A DNA stretch of 64,000 nucleotides from Bettongia penicillata ogilbyi (GCA_023548195.1 JAJHZJ010000579.1:2463346-2527345); one strand, 5' to 3'. Shown: positions 53,903 to 64,000, counted from the stretch's first letter. Numbers and translations are program-made. The notes: generated by a model from the letters alone, not told the origin.

Positions 53903-54400
53903 GCTCAATATTGGCTCAATATTCAGTCCTCTAAAAATCATATGTTGTGCTAAAACTCATTATTAGCTTAGGCTGGTGAGGGAAGAATACAAAATTATAC
54001 TGAGAGAAATACAAATGTTAACAAAGGTGAAGACTGCTGGCTGAGGTGGATGCAATGGTGTGCTGATAATGTGAATGGAAGATCAGAATGGCACCTAACT
54101 GACAAGGTTGCTATGAGGTTTAAATAAGCTAGTATTTGTATAGAGCCTAGCACGTAGTAGACACTTCATAAATGCTTATTCCTTTTTCCCCTCCCCCGCT
54201 TCATCCTCTCTCTTTGTACCTCACTCAGTCTCCTTTCAGCCATGACAGGAAACAAAACCCCATTCACAGAAGACTCCTGATAGAATAGCAATTAAATCAT
54301 ACTGTCAAAATGATATAGTTTTCCTTAAAATTACAATAGCAGCGATGACAGCTGAGGGAAAGGCTATTGAAGTTTGTGTTGCATTTGTAAAAATGTGGGA
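53903..54400. other. Mostly unassigned; SINE tail at 54115-54180
   Basis: TTGCTATGAGGTTTAAATAA and GCCTAGCACGTAGTAGACAC at 54115-54180 are a sense MIR/L2-type tail. The rest is unassigned. Confidence 0.45.
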
Positions 54401-54404
54401 ATAA

Positions 54405-54645
54405 AGGATGTTTAGAGATACCATGGTATTGTGGAAAGAATACTGACTTCAGAATTAGGGGACCTGAGGTCAGATACCTTGATTCTGTCAATACAGCCTA
54501 TGGGACTCTAAGGAAGTCAGTTATCTTTTATGCACCTCAGTTTCCCCTACTGTCAAAGGAAGGGGATTGATTAGAGTAACTAGATGGTCTCATAGCTTCA
54601 TTCTGGCTTCAAATATTTAATCCTAGTTCTCTAGCATCGACATGA
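54405..54645 (+). mobile_element. CORE-SINE (MIR-like), near full length
   Basis: ACCATGGTATTGTGGAAAG, GACCTGAGGTCAGATACC, GCACCTCAGTTTCCCC and GGTCTCATAGCTTCATTCTG. Confidence 0.7.
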
Positions 54646-55258
54646 AAATCTCTTAGTTACATGTCAGGTATCCAGAATTATCCCATTCAAAACTAATGGT
54701 GATATGAAATGAGTCCCTCCTTTAAAAAATATTTAACTCATTTGCGCATAATTATCCCCATCCTTGACATGATAACTGACTTTACTTTGATGTCTCTCAG
54801 TCTCCATATTTGTTTCATTTCCTCTCCCAGATCCACATATTTATTTTCTTTGTGTATATTTTTTCGGATGTATCTGTTTGGTGGAGGAACAATATTAGTG
54901 AACCTTTTTGGATTTTATTGCACTTACATTATTATTACCATTTTTATTGCACAGATTGACCTGGATTCCTTGAAAGAAAGGAAGCCAAAAACCTCCTGTG
55001 GAGGAGTTCCAGCTAAGAAGAGATGGAGAGAAGGTGAATAGAGCTGTAGAGCAGAAGGAAATCAGAATAGAGTTCTGGTACGTGGGTGAGTACATTGGTG
55101 GAGAGTGTTTTTTGGCAGGTGGAGAGGTACAGATGTGGGGAGAGGTCGTGGTGGTGATGCCCATTGTGGAGAAGAAGAAACAAGGCGCTTTTTAAAAAAG
55201 GATGAAGCAAAGATGATTGAAAATGGAAAATAAGTCCTGCGAGAAGAATTAGGGAATA
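54646..55258. other. No recognised feature
   Basis: A 110-codon plus frame (54709-55041) is hydrophobic in its middle and basic at its end. It has no family resemblance that I know, starts in AT-rich sequence and overlaps frames on the other strand, so I do not call a gene. Confidence 0.4.
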
Positions 55259-55261
55259 CTT

Positions 55262-55457
55262 TTAGTTGTTCAGTTATGTATGACTTATTGTGGCCCTTGT
55301 TCTAGTTTTCTTGGCAAAGAGACAGGAGCAATTTGCTATTTCCCCCTCCAGCTCTGAGGCAAACAGGGTTAAGTGACTTGTCCAGGGTCACATAGGTAGT
55401 AAATGTCTGAGGCTGGATTTGAATTCTGGTCTGTACACTGTACTAGCTGCCCAGAGA
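55262..55457 (-). mobile_element. tRNA-RTE SINE
   Basis: GTTGTTCAGTTATGTATGAC, TTTTCTTGGCAAAGAGACAG, TTAAGTGACTTGTCCAGG and GGATTTGAATTCTGGTC. The head is partly lost. Confidence 0.8.
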
Positions 55458-55828
55458 AGACTAAGAAGGTAGTTTGATCACGGTCATTATACCACAATTA
55501 GATTTGGTCTGTGAATTTAAAACAAAAACTTGTTTGGGTTATTTTGTTATCATCTATTTTCTAGCTCCCCCCAGTACTTCATTATTGCACAGCGGTAACC
55601 TTGGATTCTCAAAATCTATGCTAAATTGAATTCAAACTCTTATAGATCTTATTAAACTGGAAAGACTTTGGATGTTGTTCCAGAAATAGACTCCATATGT
55701 GCTACCCAAAGACAAGCCTTGCTAAGTTTGGCCAAGCTCATCACCCAAAATTTGACTATCAAGGAGTGAGTTTTTATTTGTTTTGTTTTGGTCCCAGCAA
55801 ATTTATATGTATATAAATTATATAACCT
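55458..55828. other. No recognised feature
   Basis: Nothing that I can assign. Confidence 0.4.
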
Positions 55829-55831
55829 TAG

Positions 55832-56092
55832 ACAAGGCGCACCTAGGCAATGGAATGGTTAGAGTGCTGGCCCGGAGTCAGGAAGTCTTGAGTTCAAATT
55901 TGACCCCAAGGTTGCTTACTAGCCGTGTAACCCTGGGTGAGTTACTGAACCCTGTTTGTCTCATTTTCCTCATCTGTAAAATGAACTGGAGAACGAAATG
56001 GCAAACCACTCCAGTATCTTTGCCAAGAAAACCCCAAATGGGGTCATGAAGAGTTGGACATAATTGAAATCACTAAACAATAACAACATAAG
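55832..56092 (+). mobile_element. tRNA-RTE SINE, full length
   Basis: Head GGCAATGGAATGGTTAGAGT, core CCGTGTAACCCTGGGTGAG and CTCATCTGTAAAATGAACTG, tail GGCAAACCACTCCAGTATC, CCAAGAAAACCCCAAATGGG and GAAGAGTTGGACATAATTG, ending in AACAATAACAAC. The tail is of RTE/BovB type, which implies mobilisation by an RTE LINE. Confidence 0.85.
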
Positions 56093-56094
56093 AA

Positions 56095-56190
56095 ATGTCT
56101 ATTTATCTCTCTGTGCCTCAGTTTCCTTATTAGTAAAATGAACTAATAGTCTCTGAGTTCCTTTTCAACTTTGAGATTGAATGGATTATT
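56095..56190 (+). mobile_element. CORE-SINE 3' fragment
   Basis: TCTCTGTGCCTCAGTTTCC and GAGTTCCTTTTCAACTTTG. Confidence 0.65.
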
Positions 56191-56348
56191 ATTGGTCTTA
56201 TTATTATAAGCTATTATAGGAGTCTACTGTAGTCCCTAATTATCTACATCATACAGTTTGGAATTTTGTCCTGCATACTTTACATATTTATTAGGTCAAA
56301 AATACTTTGTGAGCTATGGATATGACATATTAATTACATTACAGAGGT
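56191..56348. other. Unassigned AT-rich sequence
   Basis: Nothing recognised. Confidence 0.4.
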
Positions 56349-56349
56349 G

Positions 56350-56475
56350 ACATGTCAGCCATAGTGGATAGAGGTCTAGCTTCTGATCCAGGAAGACCTG
56401 AGTTCATGCCCTCCTCTGACGTATAGTGACTCTGCGACTGTGGGGCAAATCACTCAACCTCTCAGGCAACTCTAA
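56350..56475 (+). mobile_element. CORE-SINE 5' half (MIR-like)
   Basis: CATAGTGGATAGAGGTCTAG, CAGGAAGACCTGAGTTCATG and CAAATCACTCAACCTCTCAG. Confidence 0.7.
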
Positions 56476-56699
56476 GACAATTATAAGTTTTAGAGAAGGT
56501 ATACCCCTACATTAGTAGAGTTTCTTTATTCTAGAACTCCCTATACCAATGAAGTCACAGGTTTAATCCCAATCCCTATTATACAAGTATATAACACTGA
56601 TTTATGTAATCATAAGTATGGGTATATATACTTTGTCAGTGCTTCTAGGATCCATAATTTCATCAGTTTCCTCCATCGATCCAGTCTGTAACCCCCTAG

Positions 56700-56815
56700 A
56701 AAATGAGGAAGGATCATAGGTTTGTAGGTAGAAGGGACCTTAGAGGCCCTTAGAAACCTTTAGAAGACCTTAGAGGACCAACCTCTTTGCAAATAAGAAA
56801 TCTGAAAACTTAGCT
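56700..56815 (-). mobile_element. CORE-SINE tail with a short internal duplication
   Basis: GGATCATAGGTTTGTAGG and AAGGGACCTTAGAGGCCC, with the CTTAGA(A/G)G(A)CC unit repeated three times at 56745-56780. Confidence 0.6.
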
Positions 56816-56822
56816 AATATAA

Positions 56823-56902
56823 GTTTCTCTCTCTGTGTCTCTGTTTGTCTGTCTGTCTGTCTCTGTCTCTCTCTGTCTCTGTCTCTTTCTTTGTCTCTTT
56901 CT

Positions 56903-56936
<34 letters not shown>

Positions 56937-56947
56937 CTCTCTATCTG

Positions 56948-56981
<34 letters not shown>

Positions 56982-56995
56982 TCCCTTCTTCACTC
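56823..56995. repeat. (CT)n/(CTGT)n polypyrimidine tract
   Basis: CTCTGTCTCTGT and CTCTCTCT runs over about 170 bp. Confidence 0.95.
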
Positions 56996-58200
56996 AGTAG
57001 AAAAGTGCCCTTCTATCCACCTCAGAGCAGTTGAGAGGAGGGCCTCCCAGGCTCTCATTCAAATTGCTGCTGCCTCCCAGTTCACCAGGAAGGAGGAGAG
57101 AAAAAAAAGGTCAAGAAAAATCACTGTAAAGTATCTGGTGGATGCTGTCACTGCCACTTCTAGTAAAGCAGATTTGTGCTGCTTCTTTGGGGTGTGGGCG
57201 GGGAGAGCACTCACAAGCATCATAAAGCTTTCTATTTGCAAACGTGTTCAATTCATTTATGAATAAAAGAGGTCTGGATCCATTAAAAAACAAAGCCATC
57301 TTCTCAAATGAATTCATATAACTGAAGGTTCTGGATCTGGAGGGTACTGGTTGGAAGCTATCCCCTCAATCCATGTTCCCTTGAGGAACATTCCCTTCCT
57401 GATTAGCACCAGGTATGGGAGGGATGTTTTCTTTTACCATCCACCCCCTTCACATGGCTAGATAATATCTACTGTAAAAGATGACACTACCAAAGAGGGT
57501 AGAGTAAGAGACTCTCTAAAATAAGGGGATTGGCCTCAGAGTGCTTAATAAAACATTTTAAATCTATTTAGGAATGAGGAGGAGAAAAGACCTTGGCTAT
57601 ATTCAGTGATCAGCAAAATGTCTCCCAATTACTTTTCAAATATTTTGGGATGAGTGGAATCCAAAATGCATTTTACTAAGTACTCTTCTCTTTCAACTTA
57701 AACCCCCACCCCCATTTATTTCAAGAGACATTCAGTCTGTCAGGCTCAGATTCCCTTACACTTGCCTCATCAGAATCAGGTTTTATAAGAGCTACCTGAT
57801 AGGCAGGAACCCCCTAGAGCCTTTATTCTTGAACCAGGAGGTCACATTTTGTGTTGGTTTTTTTTGCCAGCACTTATTGTAACTTGAACCAAGAGCATCT
57901 CAAGTTCAGTTTCAAAGTTAGAGCCCACAACCTTGAAGGGGGTCTAAACCTGACAAAATCTAGCTGTCCTCTCCTTCGTGTTCACTTGCTCAGAAATAGT
58001 ATTTGTGATACAGTTACTATCCCAGGGGCAGGGAAAGCTAAAGAAAATTATCTTATGGCCCCAAACAAAGTTGGTTCTACTGGTGAGCTCTAAGAGCCTT
58101 ACTCAGCATAATGGGGGTGAATGAAAGCAAAAAATGATCAGTCCCAAAGTCACCATCGTACTGGTTCTGTGTTGTACACTATGGAAAAATACTGTTATTT
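56996..58200. other. No firm feature
   Basis: An AG right after the pyrimidine tract (CTTCACTCAG at 56990-56999) and a plus frame to 57264 imitate a splice acceptor plus exon, but no family resemblance is visible. 57315-58200 shows nothing assignable. Confidence 0.45.
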
Positions 58201-58204
58201 TAGA

Positions 58205-58402
58205 ACGTAGAGTACGATCATAGATTCAGAGCTGGAGGGGACACTTCAAAAGTCATCCAGTCCCACCCACTCACTTTACAGATGAGGAAAACGAGGCCCA
58301 GAGAGGTTAAGGGATTTGTCCAATATGAACAGGCAAAAGAAGGTTTTGAACTCAGGTCACTTGACTCCAGGTCTACTGTTCTTTTCATTGCACTGAGCTG
58401 GG
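58205..58402 (-). mobile_element. CORE-SINE (MIR-like), full length
   Basis: CATAGATTCAGAGCTGGAGG, CACTTTACAGATGAGGAAAA, GAACTCAGGTCACTTGAC and CTTTTCATTGCACTGAGC. Confidence 0.8.
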
Positions 58403-58940
58403 GTGTGTCCACTCTGAATGAAGCTAACAATAGAGTGCCCTGATGTTCTTTGGGATTTTCCTGTATATGAACCTGTAGCCCCATTTTCCCCCGATAGCCT
58501 GGAAGCAGGTCTGAATGTGTCACGTTTCCGTGTCAAGTAGAAAATGATTGTATAGGTCCTGACATTACCTAGTTCCTGGCTTTCACAAGTAAGTACATTA
58601 GTTGAATCATGTCAAAATGGCTCACCTTCCCTTACTGTGATCTGACCCCCTTGCTTTTAACTCTTTCAGGATTCCACCTCCCCCATTCCTTCTCATCTTC
58701 TGTTCCAAACCAACCACAGTGTCCTAGCATGGTCCCTCAAGCAAACATTCTACGTCTGATATTTTTTCTGTAAGAATCTGGTCATCCTAAATCTGGAGTC
58801 CAATGGAATGACAGCTGATTAATATCCTTGCCGAGTATAATCATTCTACAATCACCCAAGATGCAATGAGTGCTCAAAAGACATGACCTCCAGGTTCACC
58901 TTAACCTCTTTTTCCCCAACTCAGCTACTAACATACTATG
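58403..58940. other. No firm feature; possible L2 trace
   Basis: CTTACTGTGATCTGACCCCC to GTCCTAGCATGG (58630-58735) has an L2-like feel but is too diverged to call. Confidence 0.4.
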
Positions 58941-58944
58941 TGAT

Positions 58945-59145
58945 ATGAAACATATTTTTTTTAAAAATTTTTTATTTATTTCATTAAATATTTCCCAATT
59001 AACATGTAAAATTTTTAAATGATTTTTTCATTTTGCGTTCCAAGTTCTCTTCTTTCCTCCTGTCCCTCCCTCCTCCTTGAGAAGGCAAGTAATTTTATAT
59101 TGATTATATGTGTGAAGTCATGTAAAACGTATTTGAAATGTATTT
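58945..59145 (-). mobile_element. L1 3' end
   Basis: The T-rich border (58950-58985), TTCCCAATTAACATGTAAAA, CTCCTTGAGAAGGCAAGTAA and GTGTGAAGTCATGTAAAACG are the antisense of the marsupial L1 3' UTR also seen at 3295-3420. The copy is severely 5'-truncated. Confidence 0.75.
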
Positions 59146-59470
59146 CTTTTTTTCTGTATTTAAAAAATATTTTAGCAGACAATTTACATAAAATCTCCCT
59201 TTAGTTTAGTGTGACACTTCCCCACAGTAAACTATTAAGAGGAACTTTGGTCAAGAATAGACTGAAATAGCCAATCAGAAAGACATCATTGCTGATTTTT
59301 TAAAAAAGGAGTACATTCATTGATTATGTTCAAAGAAATGAAAACAAAACATCTGCAAGGGATATTTTCTCAGTTTTGACTTATGTTAAGGTTTTTCTTT
59401 CTATCTTCATGCAAGTGTTGGAGCTGCATTCTGTCAAGTGTCTGTCATGCTAGAGAATGGAAATACAGCT

Positions 59471-60566
59471 TCACATAATTCATAGTCCCTGGATTGAAGA
59501 CTCCAAAGTTTTGAAATCCCAAATTGTTCTTGCTTCATCAATGCCAATAGTGCAAAATTTGTAGCAGCCTCAGTCCACTTCATAAACAGACACTTGGGTG
59601 ATACTGTTTTGGTGTAGTGTATTTAGAGCAGTGTGGTGATCCTTGGTCATGGCTGTCTTGTACATGTTGTGGAAATGTTCCATGGCAGAGACATTGTGCC
59701 TTGGATGTTCTGTTTTGAAATGTCTAATTTGGAGACAAAGTTCAAGGAGACATGATCATCATAGTTAAACAGCATTGGGCAGCAGTCATGGCCAGCAGCC
59801 ACCATGCTATTCTCAGAGACAAACAACACACCCAAGAGTGGAAGAAACTTTGTTTTCAGCTGTGAAATCATCATGTTTTTGGAGACATCAGCAATTGATA
59901 CAGTACTATCATGGCTCTCTATCAAGTGAGACAGTTCCTACTGACAGAGAAACTAATGCCTTGGACCCAACCATCACTTCTGGTACCACCAAACTTTGAC
60001 ATCAGTTGACCAAAAGGCATCTTGGTACCCCATGGAGTACTGGCTGACTTTTCATCAACTTTTTTAATGTTGGCAGAAAAAAACTCTGCATTTGAAGTCA
60101 CAAGATCCAGCAAAACATTCTTGGGGTGCCGGTCCAAACCAAGGACAGTAGAACAAATTGGTTTTTTTATGTGTTTTCTCCCCCACCAGTCATTTTCAGA
60201 CTCAAAGTAGTACACATATATCAGTCCAGCTCTGCTACCCATGGAAAATTTATTTTTCTGGGGAAATCATTTCACAATGATTAATCCTCAAGATCCCAGG
60301 GTTGATTTTCAGATGCCATCTTTCTGACTCCTGACATAGGCATTACATTCTGCATCACAAGTTACAATTCGATTGCTCCTGGGACCCCAGTCAATACCAC
60401 TGATGTGTCCATTGTGTTCCTTCAGTTCATAGGCTTTCACCCATTAGCTCCCATTCTTCTGGTAAATATGAACTTCATGATTATTAGAGCTAAGGGCAAT
60501 CTGAGTGTGGTCTCTGTTCCCAGCATGGCAGGTGATTGACTCTGGTAAAATTTATCATAAAGACAT
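59471..60566 (-). pseudogene. ARPC1A: Processed pseudogene of ARPC1A (Arp2/3 complex subunit 1, WD40 protein)
   Basis: ARPC1A/B is the WD40 propeller subunit of the Arp2/3 actin-nucleating complex. The minus strand carries a continuous intronless match along the whole protein, from ATG at 60566 (MSL then two stops, then [18 protein letters not shown]) through [13 protein letters not shown] with a stop before [28 protein letters not shown] (about 60207), KHIKKPI, ASTPWGTKMPFGQLMSKFGG (about 60040-59980), SHDSTVSIAD, AAGHDCCPMLFNYDD (about 59790-59750), FVSKLDI, to TIWDFKTLESSIQGL and a final IM plus stop at 59471-59473. Several stops and frameshifts (for example near 59925) make it non-coding. 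Lack of introns shows origin by L1-driven retrocopying. The match is closer to ARPC1A than ARPC1B as far as I recall. About 80 bp of 3' UTR may continue to near 59390. No clear poly(A) or target duplication was found. Confidence 0.9.
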
Positions 60567-60719
60567 TATTCTTAGCATTGTCAAAAGGGAAAAAGCTGGA
60601 ATGGGGAAGGTGTGGATGGGCCCCAGAGTGGAGGATTCATAGACTCTGGTCACTTGTGGTGAATAATTGGAATGTATTCTTAATCTCTCAGTGTCTCAAT
60701 CTAATCAAGCCTCCAATTA

Positions 60720-60940
60720 GTCAGTAAGCACTTACTATGTGCCAAAGTGCTGCTAAAATGATTTTCCTTATATACAGGTTTAACCATGTCAATCTCATAG
60801 CCAATAAATTCCAGTTACTTTTGATTCCATATAGACTCAAAGATAGACTTTTAAGGCTTCCAGAGTCCTTCAGAACCTAGCTCCAATCTACCTTTCAAGC
60901 TTTATTATATTGAAGAAGCATGATGTAAGGGGGACAGTCT
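60720..60940 (+). mobile_element. L2 fragment, 5' half of a split copy
   Basis: A reversed L2 tip at 60715-60765 (AAGCACTTACTATGTGCC) is followed by sense L2: AACCATGTCAATCTCATAGC, CAGAACCTAGCTCCAATC and TACCTTTCAAGC. The text appears to resume at about 61775 after the nested insertions. Confidence 0.6.
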
Positions 60941-60944
60941 TGGA

Positions 60945-61170
60945 TTTAGAGGAAGGAGCAGTTAGATGGCACAGTGGATAGATCATTGAGCCTAGAGTGA
61001 GGAACACATGTGTTCCAATATGGCCCCCGATACCTACTAGCTCAGTTTCCTCATCTGTAAAATGAGCTGCAGAAGGAAATGGCAAACCATTTTGGTGTCT
61101 TTGCCAAGAAGACCCTAAATGGGGTCACAAAGAGTTGGACACAACTGAAACGACATAACATCAACAAAAG
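60945..61170 (+). mobile_element. tRNA-RTE SINE
   Basis: GGCACAGTGGATAGATCATT, CTCAGTTTCCTCATCTGTAA, GGAAATGGCAAACCATTTTG, CTTTGCCAAGAAGACCC and GTCACAAAGAGTTGGACAC, ending ACATCAACAAAAG. The core is shortened. Confidence 0.85.
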
Positions 61171-61179
61171 AAGAAGGAA

Positions 61180-61300
61180 GGAAACAAATACCTGTTAATT
61201 GCTTGCTATGTACCAGGCACTGTAGATACAGATACAAGCGAAAAGAAAGAGGACTTTCTCTCAAATAACTTGCAATCTAATGGAGGAGTGGGAAAAGCCG
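61180..61300 (-). mobile_element. L2 3' end
   Basis: TTGCTTGCTATGTACCAGGC and AACTTGCAATCTAATGGAGG, with a long unassigned stretch after it (61300-61590) that may be more reversed L2. Confidence 0.6.
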
Positions 61301-61599
61301 GGGAGGGGAGGTATGGAGAGAAGGGAATAAAGGTACATGAAAGGAGGTATAGCTTTGAAGTCTAGAAGCTATGAATAGGACCAAGAGGGGACTGAAGAAC
61401 AGCTGGGGGCCCCACAAATGGAGGCTAAAAAAGGAACTTACCAATTGCAGAATAGAGCCAGCTTTAGAGGGATGTTCCTAGTTGAAAAGGTCACCGTGGT
61501 AATTGGATGTTTCAGTACGAGGAGGTCCCAAGTGCTCAGAGAAATTCCAAGATAAGACAATATGGTTTTGAAGTCTAGGAGTCATGAGTGGGGATTAAG

Positions 61600-61775
61600 T
61601 AGAGTCGGAGGTTTTGGGTTCGGATTCTCCTCTGCTATTTGTTAGGCCATTTGCATGACTTTGAACAAGTCAAGTGACCTCATTGAGCCTCTGTTTCCTC
61701 ATCTGTATAATGACAGGGTTGACCTCCATGACCTAATGACCTCTAAGATCCCTTTCAGCTCCGAATCCATGATTC
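61600..61775 (+). mobile_element. CORE-SINE (MIR-like), nested in L2
   Basis: GAGTCGGAGGTTTTGGGTTC, GTTTCCTCATCTGTATAATG, CTCTAAGATCCCTTTCAGCT and GAATCCATGATTCTG. Confidence 0.8.
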
Positions 61776-62045
61776 TGTTGCTCCTCTCTCTGCACGCTAC
61801 AGTCTAACCAAACTGGCCTTGCTACTGTTCCTCAAGCACCACGCTCCATCTCCCAGCTTTGTGACTTTGCCTTGAAAGCCCCCCATGCCTAGAGTATGTC
61901 TCCTCTCCTCTTCTGCCTGTGGAGTCCCTCGCACTCAGCTCAAGTTACACCTTCTAGCAGAAGGCTTTCCTGACTTCTCCTCATTCCGCTTCCAACTTCT
62001 AGTGTCCTTTCTCTCTAAACTACTTTGTATTATTCTAAAGGTGAC
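61776..62045 (+). mobile_element. L2 3' UTR, second half of a split copy
   Basis: TACAGTCTAACCAAACTGGC, GTTCCTCAAGCACCACGC, CCTTCTAGCAGAAGGCTTTC and ACTACTTTGTATTATTC follow the L2 order directly after the part at 60940. Confidence 0.7.
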
Positions 62046-62400
62046 CTGGGACTCAAGACAAAACATTGATATTTGCAAGATTCTCCTCACTGGTGGAGAC
62101 AATGACTCCTCATGCTCCCTGACTGTGTGAGAGGCAAATTAGAGAGACCTTGGGAGAGCAGGGCTTTTCTTTTGGCTTTTGACCTCCAGAGTGGACATAC
62201 TCAATTCCAGGCTCTTTTTGGGGTCCCTGGAGGGAAGAAGCTGACATGTAGAGGAGCTAGAGCAATGTCTCTGTTTCTGGCTTGCCTTGAGAGATTTTGG
62301 GGAACTTCCCCTTACTTGATGTTGGAGACCCTTAGTTGAGCTGTATTATCTTTCTCTCAGTTGGAGATTTCATTCCTTCTGCGTATTGCTTGCTATATTC
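62046..62400. other. No recognised feature
   Basis: Nothing that I can assign. Confidence 0.4.
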
Positions 62401-62404
62401 TAAT

Positions 62405-62695
62405 CTGTGGGGTAGCTAGGTGGTGCAGTGGATAGAGCACCAGTGCAGCAGGCAGGAGGACCTGAATTCAAATCTCACCTCAGACACTTGACACTCACTA
62501 GCTGTGTGACCTTGGGCAAGTCATTTAACTCCAATTGCCTCATCCTGAGTCATCTCCAGTCATCCTTATGAACGTCTGGTCACTGGCTTCAGATGGCTCT
62601 GGAGGAGAAGTGAGGCTGGTGACCTGCACAGCCCTCCCTCACTCAGAACAAAGTCAAGTGCAAGTCATGTCATCATTTCTCACTAGCACACTAAC
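62405..62695 (+). mobile_element. tRNA-RTE SINE (MAR1-like), full length
   Basis: Head GGTGGTGCAGTGGATAGAGC and GGACCTGAATTCAAATCTC, core CTGTGTGACCTTGGGCAAGT, then CAGATGGCTCTGGAGGAG, GTGAGGCTGGTGACCTGC and GTGCAAGTCATGTCATC. This is the best copy of the family in the window; the terminal RTE-type stretch is missing. Confidence 0.85.
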
Positions 62696-63115
62696 ACTAA
62701 TATTCTAATCTATATAACTTCTCTGCCTGCTGTTTATTATTGTTTTCGATAAATGAGATATTTTGTCATTCACTCTGTGTGTTGACCTTTGTAGCACTGG
62801 CATTTAATTAGAAAAGAGTCAAGCTTTTGAATATAGTTTGGGATACTCCTTCTCTATTAAGAGATAATGATCAGGAAAAGTGACTTAAACCTAAAAATTA
62901 TTTTCTCTAGACTAGCAATATTTGGAGGGCATAAAAACAGATCCCTTCTCTGAACAGAGCAGAGGGGGCCAGCCTTGGTGCCTCTTAAGAAATCAGTCTC
63001 CCTTGGAGAAGGGTAGTCAAAGTTCCAGAGATATCTATTTGTACTTTCCTGTGATCTGAAGTTTGACAAAGCCACATGGATACATGTGACCTACATGGGC
63101 AACGCATATACCTTC
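62696..63115. other. No recognised feature
   Basis: Nothing that I can assign. Confidence 0.4.
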
Positions 63116-63119
63116 CAAA

Positions 63120-63262
63120 TACGTGTATATGCTTATATATGTAAATAAGCTCCATGAGGACAGGAACTGTTCCATTTTGTTTCTATCCCCAGGGCCGATC
63201 ACAAAGCGAACGTAACAAAGTCAATGCTTAATAAATGATCATTACATTGACTGAGCAATCTT
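63120..63262 (+). mobile_element. L2 3' end
   Basis: AAATAAGCTCCATGAGGACA, TCTATCCCCAGGGCCG and CAATGCTTAATAAATG. Confidence 0.75.
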
Positions 63263-63264
63263 TC

Positions 63265-63965
63265 TTACAACGATTCAATGCAAGAAGTATTTTTCTAGGA
63301 CTTGCTAACTTTAATACTTCAGGTACAGAGAGAAATCGAAAGAGAGATAAGATTCAATCTAGCAACCTTTAAGGAGCTTGCTGACTAGTAGGGGAGATAG
63401 GAAAATTATGCAAATAGCTAAAATACAGAACTGAATGTGATAAGTGTCTGGGATAAGTACTGAGTTTACATCTGAATGGGAAAATCAGGGAAGGCTTCAT
63501 TGAAGAGCTAGCATTTGAGTTTCGAGGATGGATCAGATTTCAACAAGTTGAGATGGAGGTGGGGAATGGGGAATGGGGAACTATGTAAACAAAAAACATA
63601 TGGTCAGGAAATCCTAGGGCATATCCATGGTCATAGTTTCATAATCCTTATTCTGATGTACCAAGCAACTAGGATGGAAGCAAATTGTGTAGGTCCTTAA
63701 ATGTCAGGTTAAGGACATAAATTCAGCAGACAGCAGGAAGTTATTGAGGCTTCCAGAGCAGAGGAGTGACATGACCTGAGAGTTGTACATTAGGAGGATG
63801 AATATGGTCATGGATCTTAGAATCAACTATGGTAGAAAGAGACTGTAGATGGGAAGTCCAATTAGGAGGCCATAACAGTACAGAGGAGAGATAATGGAGG
63901 CTTGTACTAGTGTGACGGAGGTAGGATTGGAAAGTTAAAGGTGAGAGATACAGCAGAGGTGAGAT
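63265..63965 (-). mobile_element. L2 LINE, long 3' part
   Basis: Reversed L2 in order: CCTTTAAGGAGCTTGCTGAC, GGGAAGGCTTCATTGAAG, GTAGGTCCTTAAATGTCAGG, GCAGAGGAGTGACATGACCT and CAATTAGGAGGCCATAACAG, GATAATGGAGGCTTGTACTA. At 700 bp this is the longest L2 in the window; it runs towards the right edge. Confidence 0.8.
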
Positions 63966-64000
63966 TATATGGACTAATTGGATGTATATGTGTGTGTGCA

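Noticed and set aside
54709..55041. 110-codon partly hydrophobic frame
   Set aside because: Hydrophobicity comes from T-rich codons in AT-rich DNA, and overlapping frames on the other strand are equally long.
59471..60566. A functional ARPC1A gene
   Set aside because: Intronless, with stops at codons 4 and 5, an internal stop and frameshifts.
62405..62520. tRNA gene
   Set aside because: The tRNA-like head belongs to a SINE that continues with core and RTE-type tail; the same holds for similar heads at 44778, 55832 and 60945.
1..64000. CRISPR array, operon, phage or bacterial defence cluster
   Set aside because: The direct repeats here are microsatellites or transposon copies, no prokaryotic gene order or ribosome binding sites exist, and the repeat families are those of a mammal.

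Overview
The window looks like repeat-rich nuclear DNA from a marsupial mammal. It is AT-rich, has no operon-like gene packing, and nearly every long stretch that I recognise is a retrotransposon, an old DNA transposon or a simple repeat. The diagnosis rests on the repeat mix: L1 and HAL1 (half-L1) elements of marsupial type, abundant CORE-SINEs (MIR-like), tRNA-derived SINEs with RTE/BovB-type tails, L2 and CR1/L3 LINEs, and hAT transposons. I cannot name the species, and I cannot tell intergenic from intronic sequence. I found no exon of a functional cellular gene.

Layout. 1-2784: HAL1 copy A on the minus strand, with a decayed ORF1. 2790-7280: broken L1 sequence on the minus strand (ORF2, 3' UTR, old ORF1), holding a 509-bp putative solo LTR. 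7.3-22 kb: simple repeats, L2 pieces and SINEs between unassigned stretches. 22067-25031: HAL1 copy B on the minus strand, apparently full length, with target-site duplications, a GC-rich 5' UTR and an uninterrupted 368-codon ORF1; this is the only well-supported open reading frame. 26.3-28.1 kb: two ~300-bp inverted arms around an L2 piece. 28.5-31.7 kb: L1 3' end, LINE ORF tail, CR1/L3 tail. 33.6-36.3 kb: CR1/L3 LINE on the minus strand, split by a hAT element. 40.8-46 kb: L1 fragments on the plus strand, one split by a retrocopied mRNA 3' end. 47.4-48.1 kb: low-repeat sequence that could be a conserved non-coding element. 49.5-53.2 kb: a hAT inside a SINE, then the 5' half of a CR1-type LINE. 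59.47-60.57 kb: a processed ARPC1A-type pseudogene. 60.7-64 kb: nested L2 and SINE copies.

The parts do not form a pathway. They record successive insertions: L2 and CR1/L3 are oldest, CORE-SINEs and hAT elements sit in or next to them, and L1, HAL1 and RTE-tailed SINEs are later. Recognition was by eye from family knowledge, so boundaries of diverged repeats are approximate (often within 20-50 bp). I found no convincing new multi-gene system. The most unusual items are the ORF1-only HAL1 with a repeated G-rich promoter region, the inverted-arm pair, the unassigned direct-repeat pair and the retrocopied 3' end.
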